In this document: positions 1-8,324 of the stretch, piece by piece
Layout of the letters: every line of letters begins with the position of its first letter
Numbering within the stretch: position 1 is the first letter of the stretch
From: Aquibacillus albus
GTDB lineage: Bacteria; Bacillota; Bacilli; Bacillales; Amphibacillaceae
DNA: 64,000 bases
NCBI RefSeq assembly: GCF_016908325.1
Contig: NZ_JAFBDR010000016.1
Coordinates: 38,801-102,800, forward strand
Direction of reading: 5' to 3'
The notes under the pieces: model-generated
Seen by the model: the letters and a program-made list of their open reading frames with translations, nothing else
Told to the model about the DNA's origin: nothing
The model's database searches: none
Program-made: the position numbers and the translations under genes

Positions 1-225
1 GCTGGAGCATTACGTGAATTTATGGATGATGTTCTCGGGAAAACAGATGATATCACTCGTTTCGAATATACTAAGAAGAATAACCGTGATAAAGGGCCTG
101 TCCTAGTAGGAATAGAATTAAAAAATAAAAGTGACTACGCTCCCTTAATTGACCGAATGGAGAATAAAGGCTTTTCTTATATTGAAATAAATAAAGATCA
201 AGATTTATTTAATTTGTTAATCTAA
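1..225 (+). CDS. ilvA: Threonine ammonia-lyase, C-terminal end (partial)
   Basis: The reading frame is open from base 1 and gives the last 74 residues: a GALREF stretch, then DDITRFEYTKKNNRDKGP and VGIELKNKSDYAPLIDRM. This is the C-terminal ACT-like regulatory region of biosynthetic threonine deaminase, which makes 2-oxobutanoate for isoleucine. The PLP-binding catalytic domain lies upstream of the window. A strong intrinsic terminator follows 13 bases after the stop, so this is the end of a transcript. The assignment rests on recognised family residues; a short ACT-like tail could belong to a close paralogue. Confidence 0.8.
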   Translation, partial: AGALREFMDDVLGKTDDITRFEYTKKNNRDKGPVLVGIELKNKSDYAPLIDRMENKGFSYIEINKDQDLFNLLI

Positions 226-237
226 AGATAATCAAGG

Positions 238-290
238 CACCTTTTCTTTGGCAAGTAAATGGTAATCCAAAGAAAAGGTGTTTTTTTCTT
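238..290 (+). terminator. Intrinsic terminator after ilvA
   Basis: A perfect 14-bp stem (CACCTTTTCTTTGG / CCAAAGAAAAGGTG) with a 15-nt loop is followed by seven T residues. Confidence 0.9.
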
Positions 291-334
291 TATCCGTTAT
301 AATAGTCCAAAACAACCGGAACGGGGGTTGGCCT

Positions 335-348
335 GTTCTAACTAGAAC
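335..348. promoter_or_regulatory. Perfect inverted repeat upstream of adenosine deaminase
   Basis: GTTCTA-AC-TAGAAC is a perfect 6-bp inverted repeat with a 2-bp spacer, 137 bases before the adenosine deaminase start. It could be an operator. It does not match PurR boxes or a purine riboswitch that I know. Confidence 0.3.
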
Positions 349-484
349 GTTATATGTGGATTGTTAGATACACCTTAAATTGAAAGATATTGTTATAAAT
401 ACTAACAACATAGTAGATATAATTTATAAATTAATCTACAATTTAAATCAATATTAAATCAACCAAGGAAAGGGGAATGAAAGA

Positions 485-1543
485 TTGAAAGAATCTAATA
501 TGTATGAACTGATTAAAAGACTACCGAAAGTAGATCTTCATGTCCACCTTGATGGAAGTGTTAAACCAAATACGGTAATCGAGCTTGCTCAAACCCAAGG
601 AATTAATTTGTCGGTATCGAATGTTAAGCAATTAATACCATTAATACAAGTAAATGATAATTGTACTGATTTGGCACAATATTTAACCAAGTTTGATTTA
701 GTTTCTAAAGTTCTTCATACATCTGAAGCTTTAGAAAGAGTTGCATTTGAAATTGTTGAACAGGCATATGAGGATAATTGTAAATATATTGAGGTGAGAT
801 TTGGTCCGCAATTACATTGTGAAAAAGGTTTAACTGTTGAAGGGGTTATCCATTCTGTTATTAAAGGATTAAAAAGAGGTGAAAGTGTATTCGGTGTAAA
901 GGCAAATGCGATTGCTTGTTGCTTAAGACACCATACTGTTGAACAAAATATGTTGGTCATTAAAGCTGCAACTGGATTTTTAAATCATGGTCTGGTAGGA
1001 GTAGATTTAGCAGGTGATGAAGCTTCTTATCCAGCTTATTTATTTGAAGACGTATTTAAACTTGCATCTAAAAATGGATTGCCAATAACGATTCATGCTG
1101 GAGAAGCAGGCGGACCGGAGAATATAAAAGTTGCTTTAAACAATTTAGGCGCAGCAAGAATTGGTCATGGGGTTCGTTTACGCGAAAATACTGAGTTATT
1201 GAACAAGCTAAACTTGCGTCGGATTCCTCTAGAAATGTGTCCAGTTAGTAATATCCAAACGAAGGCTTCCTTAAGTTGGGATGATTATCCAATTCGAGAA
1301 TATTTCGACCTTGGACTTAACATAACCGTAAACACGGATAATCTAACCGTTTCCAATACAAATTTGACTAATGAGTACTATATATTAAAAGAAAAGTTCA
1401 ATTTTTCCATTGGTGAATTAGGTCAACTTATTATGAACGCTGTTGATGCTTCATTTTTAAATTTCAGAGAGAAAAAGAAGTTAAAAAGTAAGTGTTTATT
1501 AGAATATTCCAAAATTGTCAGTGTAACAGAACAGGTTATATAA
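485..1543 (+). CDS. add: Adenosine deaminase
   Basis: A 352-residue metal-dependent amidohydrolase converting (deoxy)adenosine to (deoxy)inosine in purine salvage. The N-terminal HxH metal site is H19/H21 in LHVHLDGS; H204 and E207 lie in ITIHAGEAGG, a further His in RIGHGV (residue 228), and the metal-binding Asp in NTDN (residue 285). The NTDN form is usual in Gram-positive ADA where others have NTDD. Start is TTG: the GGAAAGGGG site ends about 9 nt upstream, better placed than for the ATG five codons in. Length matches the family. Single-gene transcript. Confidence 0.93.
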   Translation: MKESNMYELIKRLPKVDLHVHLDGSVKPNTVIELAQTQGINLSVSNVKQLIPLIQVNDNCTDLAQYLTKFDLVSKVLHTSEALERVAFEIVEQAYEDNCKYIEVRFGPQLHCEKGLTVEGVIHSVIKGLKRGESVFGVKANAIACCLRHHTVEQNMLVIKAATGFLNHGLVGVDLAGDEASYPAYLFEDVFKLASKNGLPITIHAGEAGGPENIKVALNNLGAARIGHGVRLRENTELLNKLNLRRIPLEMCPVSNIQTKASLSWDDYPIREYFDLGLNITVNTDNLTVSNTNLTNEYYILKEKFNFSIGELGQLIMNAVDASFLNFREKKKLKSKCLLEYSKIVSVTEQVI

Positions 1544-1544
1544 T

Positions 1545-1572
1545 AAGGGGTCGGACTTCGATCCTTTTTTTG
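1545..1572 (+). terminator. Probable terminator after add
   Basis: An imperfect AAGGGG...TCCTT hairpin is followed by seven T just after the stop. The stem has an asymmetric bulge. Confidence 0.5.
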
Positions 1573-1647
1573 GACTTTTAACATGAATGAGTGGTTGAAA
1601 AGTTTAAATCAAGTTATGTACGAAGGAAGACGGTATCCATCCTCACT

Positions 1648-2574
1648 TCACATCGCAATCTGCTTTATCGGTTGAATAGTATACTCATCCAAAATCATTA
1701 CTTTTGATGAGTGTTTAAAATGATCCTTGTACGTTGAATTTAAGTCCTTATAAAACTCTTTCAATAATTGAACATTTTCAATAATATCATCTGAAAATAG
1801 ACCAGAACGATTAATGGTGATATTTTCATATTTGACTACTAATCTTCTAACCCTTTTCATTTCCTTTACCACTTGCTTTAAACTATAAATTTCTTCCAGC
1901 TCAGATACTAATCGTTTCATATCCTTTTTCAATGATTTTCGAAGCATAGCATTGACCGCTGAACGATTGGTCAGCTTTTTTCCAAATACAAACTTTTGAA
2001 GCATAATAAGGTCTGATTGTATTGGATCATGCAAAAAGCTTAAATAGACCCGGAGTGTATTGTATGCATCATACATTGGATTGTGTGGTTGACCTACAAA
2101 TGTTAATCCGTATAAGTTTAATGCATTCTCAACTGATAAATTGTCTTTTGAAACCCGTTTTGATAAAACAGCTTGGAAGTCAACATAGCGTTTTTCGATT
2201 TTCATAATCGTTGAATTCGGAACTTGGTGTTTATTAGCATCTAATTTTAAACGTGAAAGATCACTTTTTGACCAAGAAAAGAAACGTGCTTTTTTTACTC
2301 CGCCAACCCAAGTCAAAAACGATGAAAAAACTTCAGAGAAATCATTTGCACAAACCAAGTCAGCATCTTCAATTCCAGTTAATTTTTTACAAAACTTGTT
2401 TAGCGGACGTAAGTTTGTTGGACGTATAAACTGATCGAAGTAACTAATTTTTCTCGTTTCAATATGATATTTGACAGCTCCTAGTCGGATAGCTTCCATA
2501 TCCTCATATGGCATTCCTCGATTAGAACAAAGCATTTCAAAATCGAAAAAAACATAAAACTTTGTTTCTGCCAC
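1648..2574 (-). CDS. DEDDh 3'-5' exonuclease family protein
   Basis: 308 residues. The N-terminal half is an RNase T/DnaQ-type exonuclease fold: the first acidic pair in FFDFEM (D11, E13), a central LTGIEDADL segment typical of exonuclease motif II, and HNPMYDAYNT supplying the last His and Asp (DEDDh type). About 110 further residues, helical and basic, have no recognised domain; KapD-type exonucleases are near 200 residues, so this is a longer relative. The start is GTG behind AAAGGTGGTGA. Substrate (RNA or DNA) cannot be told. Single gene, convergent with add. Confidence 0.75.
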   Translation of the reverse strand: MAETKFYVFFDFEMLCSNRGMPYEDMEAIRLGAVKYHIETRKISYFDQFIRPTNLRPLNKFCKKLTGIEDADLVCANDFSEVFSSFLTWVGGVKKARFFSWSKSDLSRLKLDANKHQVPNSTIMKIEKRYVDFQAVLSKRVSKDNLSVENALNLYGLTFVGQPHNPMYDAYNTLRVYLSFLHDPIQSDLIMLQKFVFGKKLTNRSAVNAMLRKSLKKDMKRLVSELEEIYSLKQVVKEMKRVRRLVVKYENITINRSGLFSDDIIENVQLLKEFYKDLNSTYKDHFKHSSKVMILDEYTIQPIKQIAM

Positions 2575-2655
2575 GTAAATTCACCACCTTTCCAACTTTA
2601 TATTATATAAACATTTCTCCAATTTTCATAGTAGTAAATAATTCCTTCCACTCAT

Positions 2656-3600
2656 TTAAACAAAACTTTCCCACCATGATGAAAAAAAAGAAATCAATGG
2701 AATGGTTAGTAAGCATAATATTGTTGAGTAAATGGTTGTAATTATTGCAGTTTCCTCATCTTGGGTATATTTGGAAAATATTACAGTTACTAGCATGAAT
2801 GTCGGCATGGAGGACAAAATGATTATTAAATTACGTGTTAATTCATTTAGTGGACTATTCGTTATGATGATAATTACTAGTATTGGAATTAACAATAGCC
2901 GTAGTGTTATAGGAAACCATAGCTGAGGAAAAATAGTGAATCCCCTCTTTTTTATAAGAGGAGGGATCAACATACCTATATATAACATAGCCAAAGGACC
3001 TGCAATAGAAGAAAGCATTTCAGTCAATTGCTTTACAATATTAGGCGCTTCTATACCTGTTGATGCGGCGATTAATCCAAATGTGATAGCAAGCAGTGGT
3101 GGATTAATTAGTGCTTTTAAATGTTTCATTTGAAAACGACCATTCGATTGCAACATATATATAACAACTGAAAAAATAATTAAATCTAGTGCAGCATCGA
3201 ATATGGCAGCTAATAAACCGCCAATTGGTCCAAATATCGTTGCACATAATGGGATACCAATAAAACCTGAATTTCCAAGCGCAGCCAGTATGGTCATTTT
3301 TTTAGCGAATAATGATTGAAAACCAAATAACCGAGCTAATAACCATGCAACAAGTAATCCAGCTAAATGATACATAATCGATATCATAAAGATTAATATA
3401 ACTTGATTTAATATGTGAGAGGTTATTTCTGTGTTAAAAACTCCATTTAGTATAATAGAAGGAACTGCAATATTAAGAATAATAAACATTAATCCTGCTT
3501 TTAAATCAGATGTTATCTCTACTCGAAGTGCCGTAAGCACACCGAGTAAAATCATGATACCCATTACTATAATAGAAGAGGTTACTATATAAAGATCCAT
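2656..3600 (-). CDS. AEC (auxin efflux carrier) family permease
   Basis: A 314-residue membrane protein with about ten hydrophobic segments in two halves, as in AEC/MdcF-like transporters; IPLCATIFGPIGGLLAAIFD is the characteristic helix-breaking region of the family. These carriers move small organic acids or malonate in bacteria; no neighbour indicates the substrate. The ATG at 3600 is chosen because AAAGG lies 8 nt before it; a TTG two codons upstream sits too close to that site. Divergent from the rhodanese gene. Confidence 0.8.
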   Translation of the reverse strand: MDLYIVTSSIIVMGIMILLGVLTALRVEITSDLKAGLMFIILNIAVPSIILNGVFNTEITSHILNQVILIFMISIMYHLAGLLVAWLLARLFGFQSLFAKKMTILAALGNSGFIGIPLCATIFGPIGGLLAAIFDAALDLIIFSVVIYMLQSNGRFQMKHLKALINPPLLAITFGLIAASTGIEAPNIVKQLTEMLSSIAGPLAMLYIGMLIPPLIKKRGFTIFPQLWFPITLRLLLIPILVIIIITNSPLNELTRNLIIILSSMPTFMLVTVIFSKYTQDEETAIITTIYSTILCLLTIPLISFFSSWWESFV

Positions 3601-3756
3601 AATCAATACCTTTCTAGCTAAACGATAGTCTTTGATAATGATAGCTATTTTCTGTGTATTTGTCTATAAGTGCGTTTACAAAAAGAGGTTAAAAAAGACG
3701 AGTATCCACTGTGATATATTTCCATGGAAACCGCAGAAAATGACATATATTGATGC

Positions 3757-3783
3757 ATTTATCCTTTTTCTTAAAGGATAAAT
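3757..3783. other. Perfect 10-bp hairpin between divergent genes
   Basis: ATTTATCCTT / AAGGATAAAT with a 7-nt loop, about 90 bases before the rhodanese start. No T tract follows on either strand, so it is more likely an operator or leader structure than a terminator. Confidence 0.3.
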
Positions 3784-3872
3784 TTCATATCAATTCAAAA
3801 CATTGGTATGATAATAAGGGAATTGTTACTATAACTAATAGAAACGATGGAAGTAAACGTTAAGGAGGAAAA

Positions 3873-4172
3873 ATGGTGAAGGAAATATCAGCAAAAGAAT
3901 TAGAAGAGATCGTCGGAAAGGGAAAGAGCTTGAATATTGTAGATGTTCGAGAAGATGAGGAAGTAGCAACTGGAATGATACCAAATACTCTTCACATACC
4001 TCTTGGAGAAATCGAGTCAAGAGAGAGTGAATTGGATAAAAATAAGGATTATATTTTCGTTTGTCGATCTGGAAGAAGAAGCGCAATGGCTTGTGAATTT
4101 TTAGAAGCAAAAGGGTATAACGTAACGAATATGACTGGTGGCATGTTAGATTGGGCAGGGCCTACAAAGTAG
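3873..4172 (+). CDS. Single-domain rhodanese-like protein
   Basis: 99 residues, one rhodanese domain: VDVREDEEVATGMIPNTLHIPLGE is the substrate-side signature and FVCRSGRRS is the catalytic loop with the persulfide-forming Cys. It probably carries sulfane sulfur. Start ATG follows TAAGGAGGAAAA at ideal spacing. The cysteine synthase gene begins 30 nt after its stop with its own GAGAGGAG site, so the two likely form a sulfur operon. Confidence 0.88.
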   Translation: MVKEISAKELEEIVGKGKSLNIVDVREDEEVATGMIPNTLHIPLGEIESRESELDKNKDYIFVCRSGRRSAMACEFLEAKGYNVTNMTGGMLDWAGPTK

Positions 4173-4202
4173 TCATTAATGTAAGAGAGAGGAGTTTCAT
4201 CA

Positions 4203-5126
4203 ATGAGAGTTGTAAACAACATTACTGAGCTTATTGGGGACACACCGATTGTCCGTTTGAATCGAGTAGTTCCTGATGATGCTGCTGACATTTATGTAAA
4301 ACTAGAAATGTATAATCCTTCTAGAAGCGTCAAAGATAGGGCTGCTTACAATATGATCCGGGTGGCAGAAGAGCAAGAGTTAATTAAACCAGGAGATACC
4401 ATTATTGAACCTACAAGTGGTAATACTGGAATTGGTCTTGCGATGACTGCTGCTGCTAAAGGCTATAAAGCAATACTTGTCATGCCGGATAATATGACAA
4501 AAGAAAGAATAAACATATTGAAAGCTTACGGAGCAGAAGTTGTACTTACCCCCAGTGATAAAAAGATGCCTGGTGCTATAGAAAAAGCAAAAGAGCTACA
4601 TAATCAAATCCCCAATAGCTTTGTACCGCAACAATTTGAAAATGGTGCAAATCCCGATATTCATAGAGCAACAACTGCAATGGAGATTTTAGATCAGATG
4701 AATGGTGAATTAGATGGATTTGTTGCTACTGCAGGAACAGGAGGAACGATTACCGGTACTGGAGAAGTATTAAAAGAAAAAATACCTGGATTATATGTGG
4801 CTGTAGTTGAGCCACAGGGGTCACCGGTTTTATCTGGAGGAAAACCTGGAAAGCATAAATTAGTCGGTACTAGCCCAGGCTTTATTCCACCGATTTTAAA
4901 CACAAATATCTATGATGAAATCATCCAAATTGCTGATGATGATGCAGTCGAAATGTTTAAAAGTATGGCTGCTAAGGAAGGTATCTTTGTAGGACTATCG
5001 GGTGGTGCTGCTGTTTTTGCTGCAATTCAAGTAGCGAAGCGTTTAGGAAAGGGTAAGAAGGTATTATGTATTGCACCAGATACAGGTGAACGTTATTTAA
5101 GTATGAATATTTTTGATGAGAAGTAA
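4203..5126 (+). CDS. cysK: Cysteine synthase (O-acetylserine sulfhydrylase)
   Basis: 307 residues, PLP-dependent fold type II. K44 in NPSRSVKDRA is the Schiff-base lysine, TSGNTG (71-76) binds the substrate carboxylate, and GTGGTITGTGEVL binds PLP phosphate. It converts O-acetylserine plus sulfide to cysteine. Length and motifs are those of CysK; a CBS-like or cystathionine-forming paralogue (MccA type) has the same motifs and is not excluded. Second gene of a rhodanese-cysK operon. Confidence 0.9.
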   Translation: MRVVNNITELIGDTPIVRLNRVVPDDAADIYVKLEMYNPSRSVKDRAAYNMIRVAEEQELIKPGDTIIEPTSGNTGIGLAMTAAAKGYKAILVMPDNMTKERINILKAYGAEVVLTPSDKKMPGAIEKAKELHNQIPNSFVPQQFENGANPDIHRATTAMEILDQMNGELDGFVATAGTGGTITGTGEVLKEKIPGLYVAVVEPQGSPVLSGGKPGKHKLVGTSPGFIPPILNTNIYDEIIQIADDDAVEMFKSMAAKEGIFVGLSGGAAVFAAIQVAKRLGKGKKVLCIAPDTGERYLSMNIFDEK

Positions 5127-5179
5127 TGGTGAGGATGGATAAAAAATAGCACGAATTTGATGTTTTAAAAAGAGGAAGT

Positions 5180-5196
5180 GTACCTCGAAAGGATGT
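5180..5196 (+). repeat. 17-bp exact copy of the csgA leader
   Basis: GTACCTCGAAAGGATGT recurs at 10591-10607, where it holds the csgA ribosome binding site. Here the position of the csgA start codon reads ACA, and only a 9-codon frame (MYQQQLFNR) follows. It may be a decayed remnant of a csgA-type gene. Confidence 0.3.
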
Positions 5197-5340
5197 ATCA
5201 ACAACAGTTATTCAATCGTTAAAATTAACTAGTTCTTTTTTCGTTTTCGAATACGAAGGTTAAATTATTGTTCAAACGTTTGTTTAATTTTTTCTGTTTG
5301 TACTTGTTCAAAAAAGAAGACAAAAAGAACAAAGAAGATA

Positions 5341-5380
5341 GAACCGCTCACTTCAATCGTGGTGTAGCGGTTCTGTTTAT
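5341..5380. terminator. Hairpin between converging cysK and coat-like genes
   Basis: GAACCGCT / AGCGGTTC stem with a 17-nt loop, placed between two converging genes; A-rich on one side and T-rich on the other, so it could serve both strands. Confidence 0.6.
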
Positions 5381-5398
5381 ACTAATTAATATTTAAAT

Positions 5399-5752
5399 TT
5401 AAAATGATTCTGGACCATATCCAGCTCCATAACCTGGTCCGTATCCTGGACCTGGACCATATCCAGGCCCGTATCCATATGGTCCATAACCAGGTCCAAA
5501 TCCAGGGCCGTATGGTCCATATGGTCCATAACCTGGTCCAAATCCTGGACCATAGGGACCATAAGGCCCATAAGGACCATACGGGCCATCAAATAGCTCG
5601 CCGCCTAAAAAGCCTAATCCAAATCCTAGTAGCCCTGCACCTAATGGTCCAAATCCAGGGCCACCAAACACAGGATTACGAACATCTTCATGTGTTGCAT
5701 AATAAGGATTAACTTGTTGTGGTATTACAGAATAATTATATTTATTATACAT
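5399..5752 (-). CDS. Gly-Pro-Tyr-rich spore coat-like protein
   Basis: 117 residues. After about 60 mixed residues the C-terminal half is GPYGPYGPGFGPGY repeats, an extended Pro/Gly/Tyr composition seen in spore coat and crust proteins. No enzyme motif. The true start is the ATG at 5752: GGAAAGGAGAG lies just upstream, inside what would be an N-terminal extension from 5773. Upstream (5808-5835) is AC-N17-CATATGCTA, matching the sigma-K consensus AC-N16/17-CATAnnnTA, which supports late mother-cell expression and coat location. Function beyond a structural role is unknown. Confidence 0.7.
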   Translation of the reverse strand: MYNKYNYSVIPQQVNPYYATHEDVRNPVFGGPGFGPLGAGLLGFGLGFLGGELFDGPYGPYGPYGPYGPGFGPGYGPYGPYGPGFGPGYGPYGYGPGYGPGPGYGPGYGAGYGPESF

Positions 5753-5807
5753 AAAATGCTCTCCTTTCCCCATATTGTAAAATTCGATCTACTGGGTTAA
5801 TCCCTAT

Positions 5808-5835
5808 TAGCATATGGATGATTTAACCATTTTGT
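5808..5835 (-). promoter_or_regulatory. Sigma-K-like promoter of the coat-like gene
   Basis: On the minus strand, AC (5835-5834), 17 nt, then CATATGCTA (5816-5808). The -10 matches CATAnnnTA fully and lies 55 nt before the start codon. Confidence 0.5.
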
Positions 5836-5842
5836 AATGGAC

Positions 5843-5864
5843 ATTCACCTAAATTTAGGTGAAT
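5843..5864. promoter_or_regulatory. 22-bp perfect palindrome
   Basis: ATTCACCTAAA followed immediately by its reverse complement, just beyond the sigma-K-like promoter of the coat-like gene and about 210 bp before the next plus-strand gene. A spacerless palindrome of this length suggests a dimeric repressor site. I do not recognise the regulator. Confidence 0.4.
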
Positions 5865-6073
5865 TTGCTATAGAGTGAAACATTAGCTAAGAACGAAAAG
5901 GAAAATAACGATAAATTGTAGAATAATAATAGGGTAATAAAATAAATATGGCAATCTAGATTATTTGCTATGGACTTAAATTATTTGAGACTGGCAAACA
6001 TGTTCAAGTGATATCGTTTCGAGAAACTACGACAAACTATATGAAGTTTTGGTTAAGTTTAAGGAAGGGAATA

Positions 6074-6241
6074 GTGAGTAAAATGGCTAAAGTTGAAATG
6101 ATTGTACAAACCATGTACAATGGCCAGCTATTACGAGCTGGAAAAGTATATGAAGTAGGAGATGATACAGCACAGAGATGGCAAATAAGTAATATTGCGA
6201 AAGTTGTAGAAGATCAACAAAACAGAAACAGTAAAAATTGA
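6074..6241 (+). CDS. Small conserved hypothetical protein
   Basis: 55 residues from a GTG start placed 6-7 nt after AAGGAAGGG; upstream ATG codons in frame lack a site. The sequence VEMIVQTMYNGQLLRAGKVYEVGDDTAQRWQISNIA resembles small Bacillus/phage-type proteins with a beta-rich body and a charged tail; no function is known to me. The alcohol dehydrogenase gene starts 19 nt downstream, so the two are probably co-transcribed. Confidence 0.5.
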   Translation: MSKMAKVEMIVQTMYNGQLLRAGKVYEVGDDTAQRWQISNIAKVVEDQQNRNSKN

Positions 6242-6260
6242 ATTTTTAGTGGAGGACTAT

Positions 6261-7427
6261 ATGAATATATTTGATTTTCATCTGCCAACAAAAGTACAGA
6301 TTGGTTCAGGTACATTTGAAAAGACAGGTGAGTATTTACATACAACTTTAAAAGGTAGACGAGTGTTTATTGTCACAGACTCTGGCATTGAAGCATTAGG
6401 TTTAGTAGATAAGCTTATTAATATTTTGAAATCACATAATTTTGATATAAAAGTTTTTAATCAGGTAAAACCAAATCCTAGAGATAAGGATTGTGTATTA
6501 GGTGGTAAATTGGCTAACGAATTCCAAGCAGATTGTATTCTTGCACTAGGTGGCGGTTCGGTTATTGATTCTGCAAAGGCAATTTCTATTTTACAAACCT
6601 TAGGTGGTACTCCACAGGCTTATGCAGGGAGGGGGAATGTACCACAGCCAATTACTCCAATTGTGGCAATACCTACAACAGCAGGAACTGGTGCTGAAGT
6701 TACGAGGTCATCAGTTATTACTGATACAACTAAGAAAATTAAAATAACCATAAAAGATGTGAAAACTGCACCAGTTTTAGCCATTGTTGACCCTGGGCTT
6801 ACGCATGGATTACCAGCAACTTTAACGGCGTCTACCGGGATGGATGCACTCGTGCATGCCATAGAGGCCTATACATGCAAGTTGTCTAATCCAATTGCCG
6901 ATGCGCTTGCGTTACAAGCAATGAAACATATTTATCCTCATATACGTAAAGCTGTTCTGAATGGAAACGATAACAATGCAAGGGATCATATGATGATTGG
7001 CTCAACCATTGCTGGAATGGCTTTTTCACATGCAGATGTAGCTTCAGTTCATTGTATGGCAGAAGCAATTGGAGGACTTTACGATACACCACATGGAGTA
7101 GCCAATTCCATGTTTTTACCATTTGTACTAGAATACAATGCTGTTACAAACATATCTAAACACGCAACAATTGCTCGGACTATTGGCATTGCTGATAATG
7201 ATACGAAGGATGAAGAAGCTACTAATCGATTAGTGGAAGAAATGAAACAACTTGCTATCGACATAAACATACCTAGTTTTTCTTCATTGGAACAAGTCCA
7301 TCCTTCCGATTTTGATTACTTAGCAGAGAAATCGTTTGAGAATGGCTCTACGCCAAGTAATGCACGTGAAATAACGAAGGGAGATTATTTAAATCTCTTT
7401 AAAACAGCGTACACTACAAAACAATGA
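6261..7427 (+). CDS. Iron-containing (group III) alcohol dehydrogenase
   Basis: 388 residues. GGGSVIDSAKA is the NAD-binding turn; GMDALVHAIEAYTC and the later HADVASVHCMAEAIGGLYDTPHG hold the metal-binding Asp/His set (two blocks of the iron-ADH signature). It probably oxidises or reduces short alcohols or diols with NAD; the family is too broad to name the substrate. Start ATG at 6261 follows GGAGG by 5 nt; a GTG at 6249 lies inside that site. Preceded by the 55-residue gene. Confidence 0.85.
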   Translation: MNIFDFHLPTKVQIGSGTFEKTGEYLHTTLKGRRVFIVTDSGIEALGLVDKLINILKSHNFDIKVFNQVKPNPRDKDCVLGGKLANEFQADCILALGGGSVIDSAKAISILQTLGGTPQAYAGRGNVPQPITPIVAIPTTAGTGAEVTRSSVITDTTKKIKITIKDVKTAPVLAIVDPGLTHGLPATLTASTGMDALVHAIEAYTCKLSNPIADALALQAMKHIYPHIRKAVLNGNDNNARDHMMIGSTIAGMAFSHADVASVHCMAEAIGGLYDTPHGVANSMFLPFVLEYNAVTNISKHATIARTIGIADNDTKDEEATNRLVEEMKQLAIDINIPSFSSLEQVHPSDFDYLAEKSFENGSTPSNAREITKGDYLNLFKTAYTTKQ

Positions 7428-7571
7428 ATATTTACTCAAAATGGATGTTTTTTCTATTGCATATTTAAAGGAATTCATGTAATATTACAATACAAGCTGC
7501 GTTGTACGTAATAATAATAAGTTTTAACCTTTATACTGTAATAGGGAGTTTTATATTAAAATAGGAATGTC

Positions 7572-7685
7572 ATGCCTCTAATAAAGTGGAAGACAGGAGT
7601 ATTTTTGCGAACACCCACTTTGAGGAGTGGTGGTTTAAAACTTTATTGCGGATGTTACGGCAATTGTGGCTGTACTTATAATTGA
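7572..7685 (+). CDS. Possible 37-residue Cys-rich peptide
   Basis: ATG preceded at 5 nt by AGGA opens a frame reading MPLIKWKTGVFLRTPTLRSG and ending LKLYCGCYGNCGCTYN, with four Cys in eight residues. It stops 8 nt before a terminator. The Cys-X-Cys spacing resembles a small metal-binding or coat peptide. Nothing but composition and position supports it; chance is possible in a short frame. Confidence 0.22.
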   Translation: MPLIKWKTGVFLRTPTLRSGGLKLYCGCYGNCGCTYN

Positions 7686-7692
7686 AATTGAC

Positions 7693-7720
7693 ACCAGTTC
7701 TATAAAAGGAACTGGTTTTT
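7693..7720 (+). terminator. Intrinsic terminator
   Basis: ACCAGTTC / GAACTGGT stem, 8-nt loop, then TTTTT. Confidence 0.85.
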
Positions 7721-7741
7721 ATTATGCAGGAGGATTTTAAA

Positions 7742-8191
7742 TCATTTATTATTTTGTATTAAAATATCGGCTAGAGTTTTTTTAAACAGGATACGATCTT
7801 CTTCCGTAAAAGCTTTTGGCCCTTTCGTTTTTACACCACTTCTTCTTGCTTTTGCGTTTGTATGCCTAGAAAGAAGTAGTTGATCAATATTTTCTTCCGT
7901 GTATTGAAATCCTTTATGGTGTAAAACGATACACCCTTTACCCAAACCTAATGAAGCTAATCCGTAATCTTGAGTGATGATGATATCATTTTTTCTTGCT
8001 AATAGCATGATTCTATAATCAACTGCATCTGCACCAGTATCAACATATACTGTTTCAACACCTACTGGTTTATCTGTATTGGAGTAGTGTGAAAAGCTTT
8101 TAACTAGAACTACCGGAATATGATGATTACTTGCTTCTTCAATTATTTGTTTCTTTACTGGACAGGCATCTGCGTCTACGTATATTTTCAT
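7742..8191 (-). CDS. yqxD: YaiI/YqxD family (UPF0178) protein
   Basis: 149 residues of the DUF188 family. [13 protein letters not shown] at the start and [25 protein letters not shown] in the body give the acidic residues expected of a PIN-like nuclease fold, but no activity is established for the family that I know. The ATG at 8191 is chosen: AAAGGTGAT lies 5 nt before it, and the GTG at 8200 is inside that site. Monocistronic, converging with the terminator at 7693. Confidence 0.88.
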   Translation of the reverse strand: MKIYVDADACPVKKQIIEEASNHHIPVVLVKSFSHYSNTDKPVGVETVYVDTGADAVDYRIMLLARKNDIIITQDYGLASLGLGKGCIVLHHKGFQYTEENIDQLLLSRHTNAKARRSGVKTKGPKAFTEEDRILFKKTLADILIQNNK

Positions 8192-8324
8192 ACGAATCAC
8201 CTTTCTTTATTAATTCTATAAAAATGAATATAGCCAACATATCAACTTATAATATAACTGGTTTTGTTTTGTATAACAAGTAACAAATTGAAAAACTATA
8301 AAGTAAACGAAGCGAGGGATGTTA

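Larger units (their letters stand above)
7428..7741. other. Intergenic, 314 nt
   Basis: Holds a possible 37-codon Cys-rich frame (7572-7685) and a strong plus-strand terminator (7693-7720). Since the terminator lies 265 nt beyond the alcohol dehydrogenase stop, a small RNA or peptide transcript is possible. Confidence 0.5.

Noticed and set aside
291..484. Purine riboswitch before adenosine deaminase
   Set aside because: The three-way junction bases of the purine aptamer are not found.
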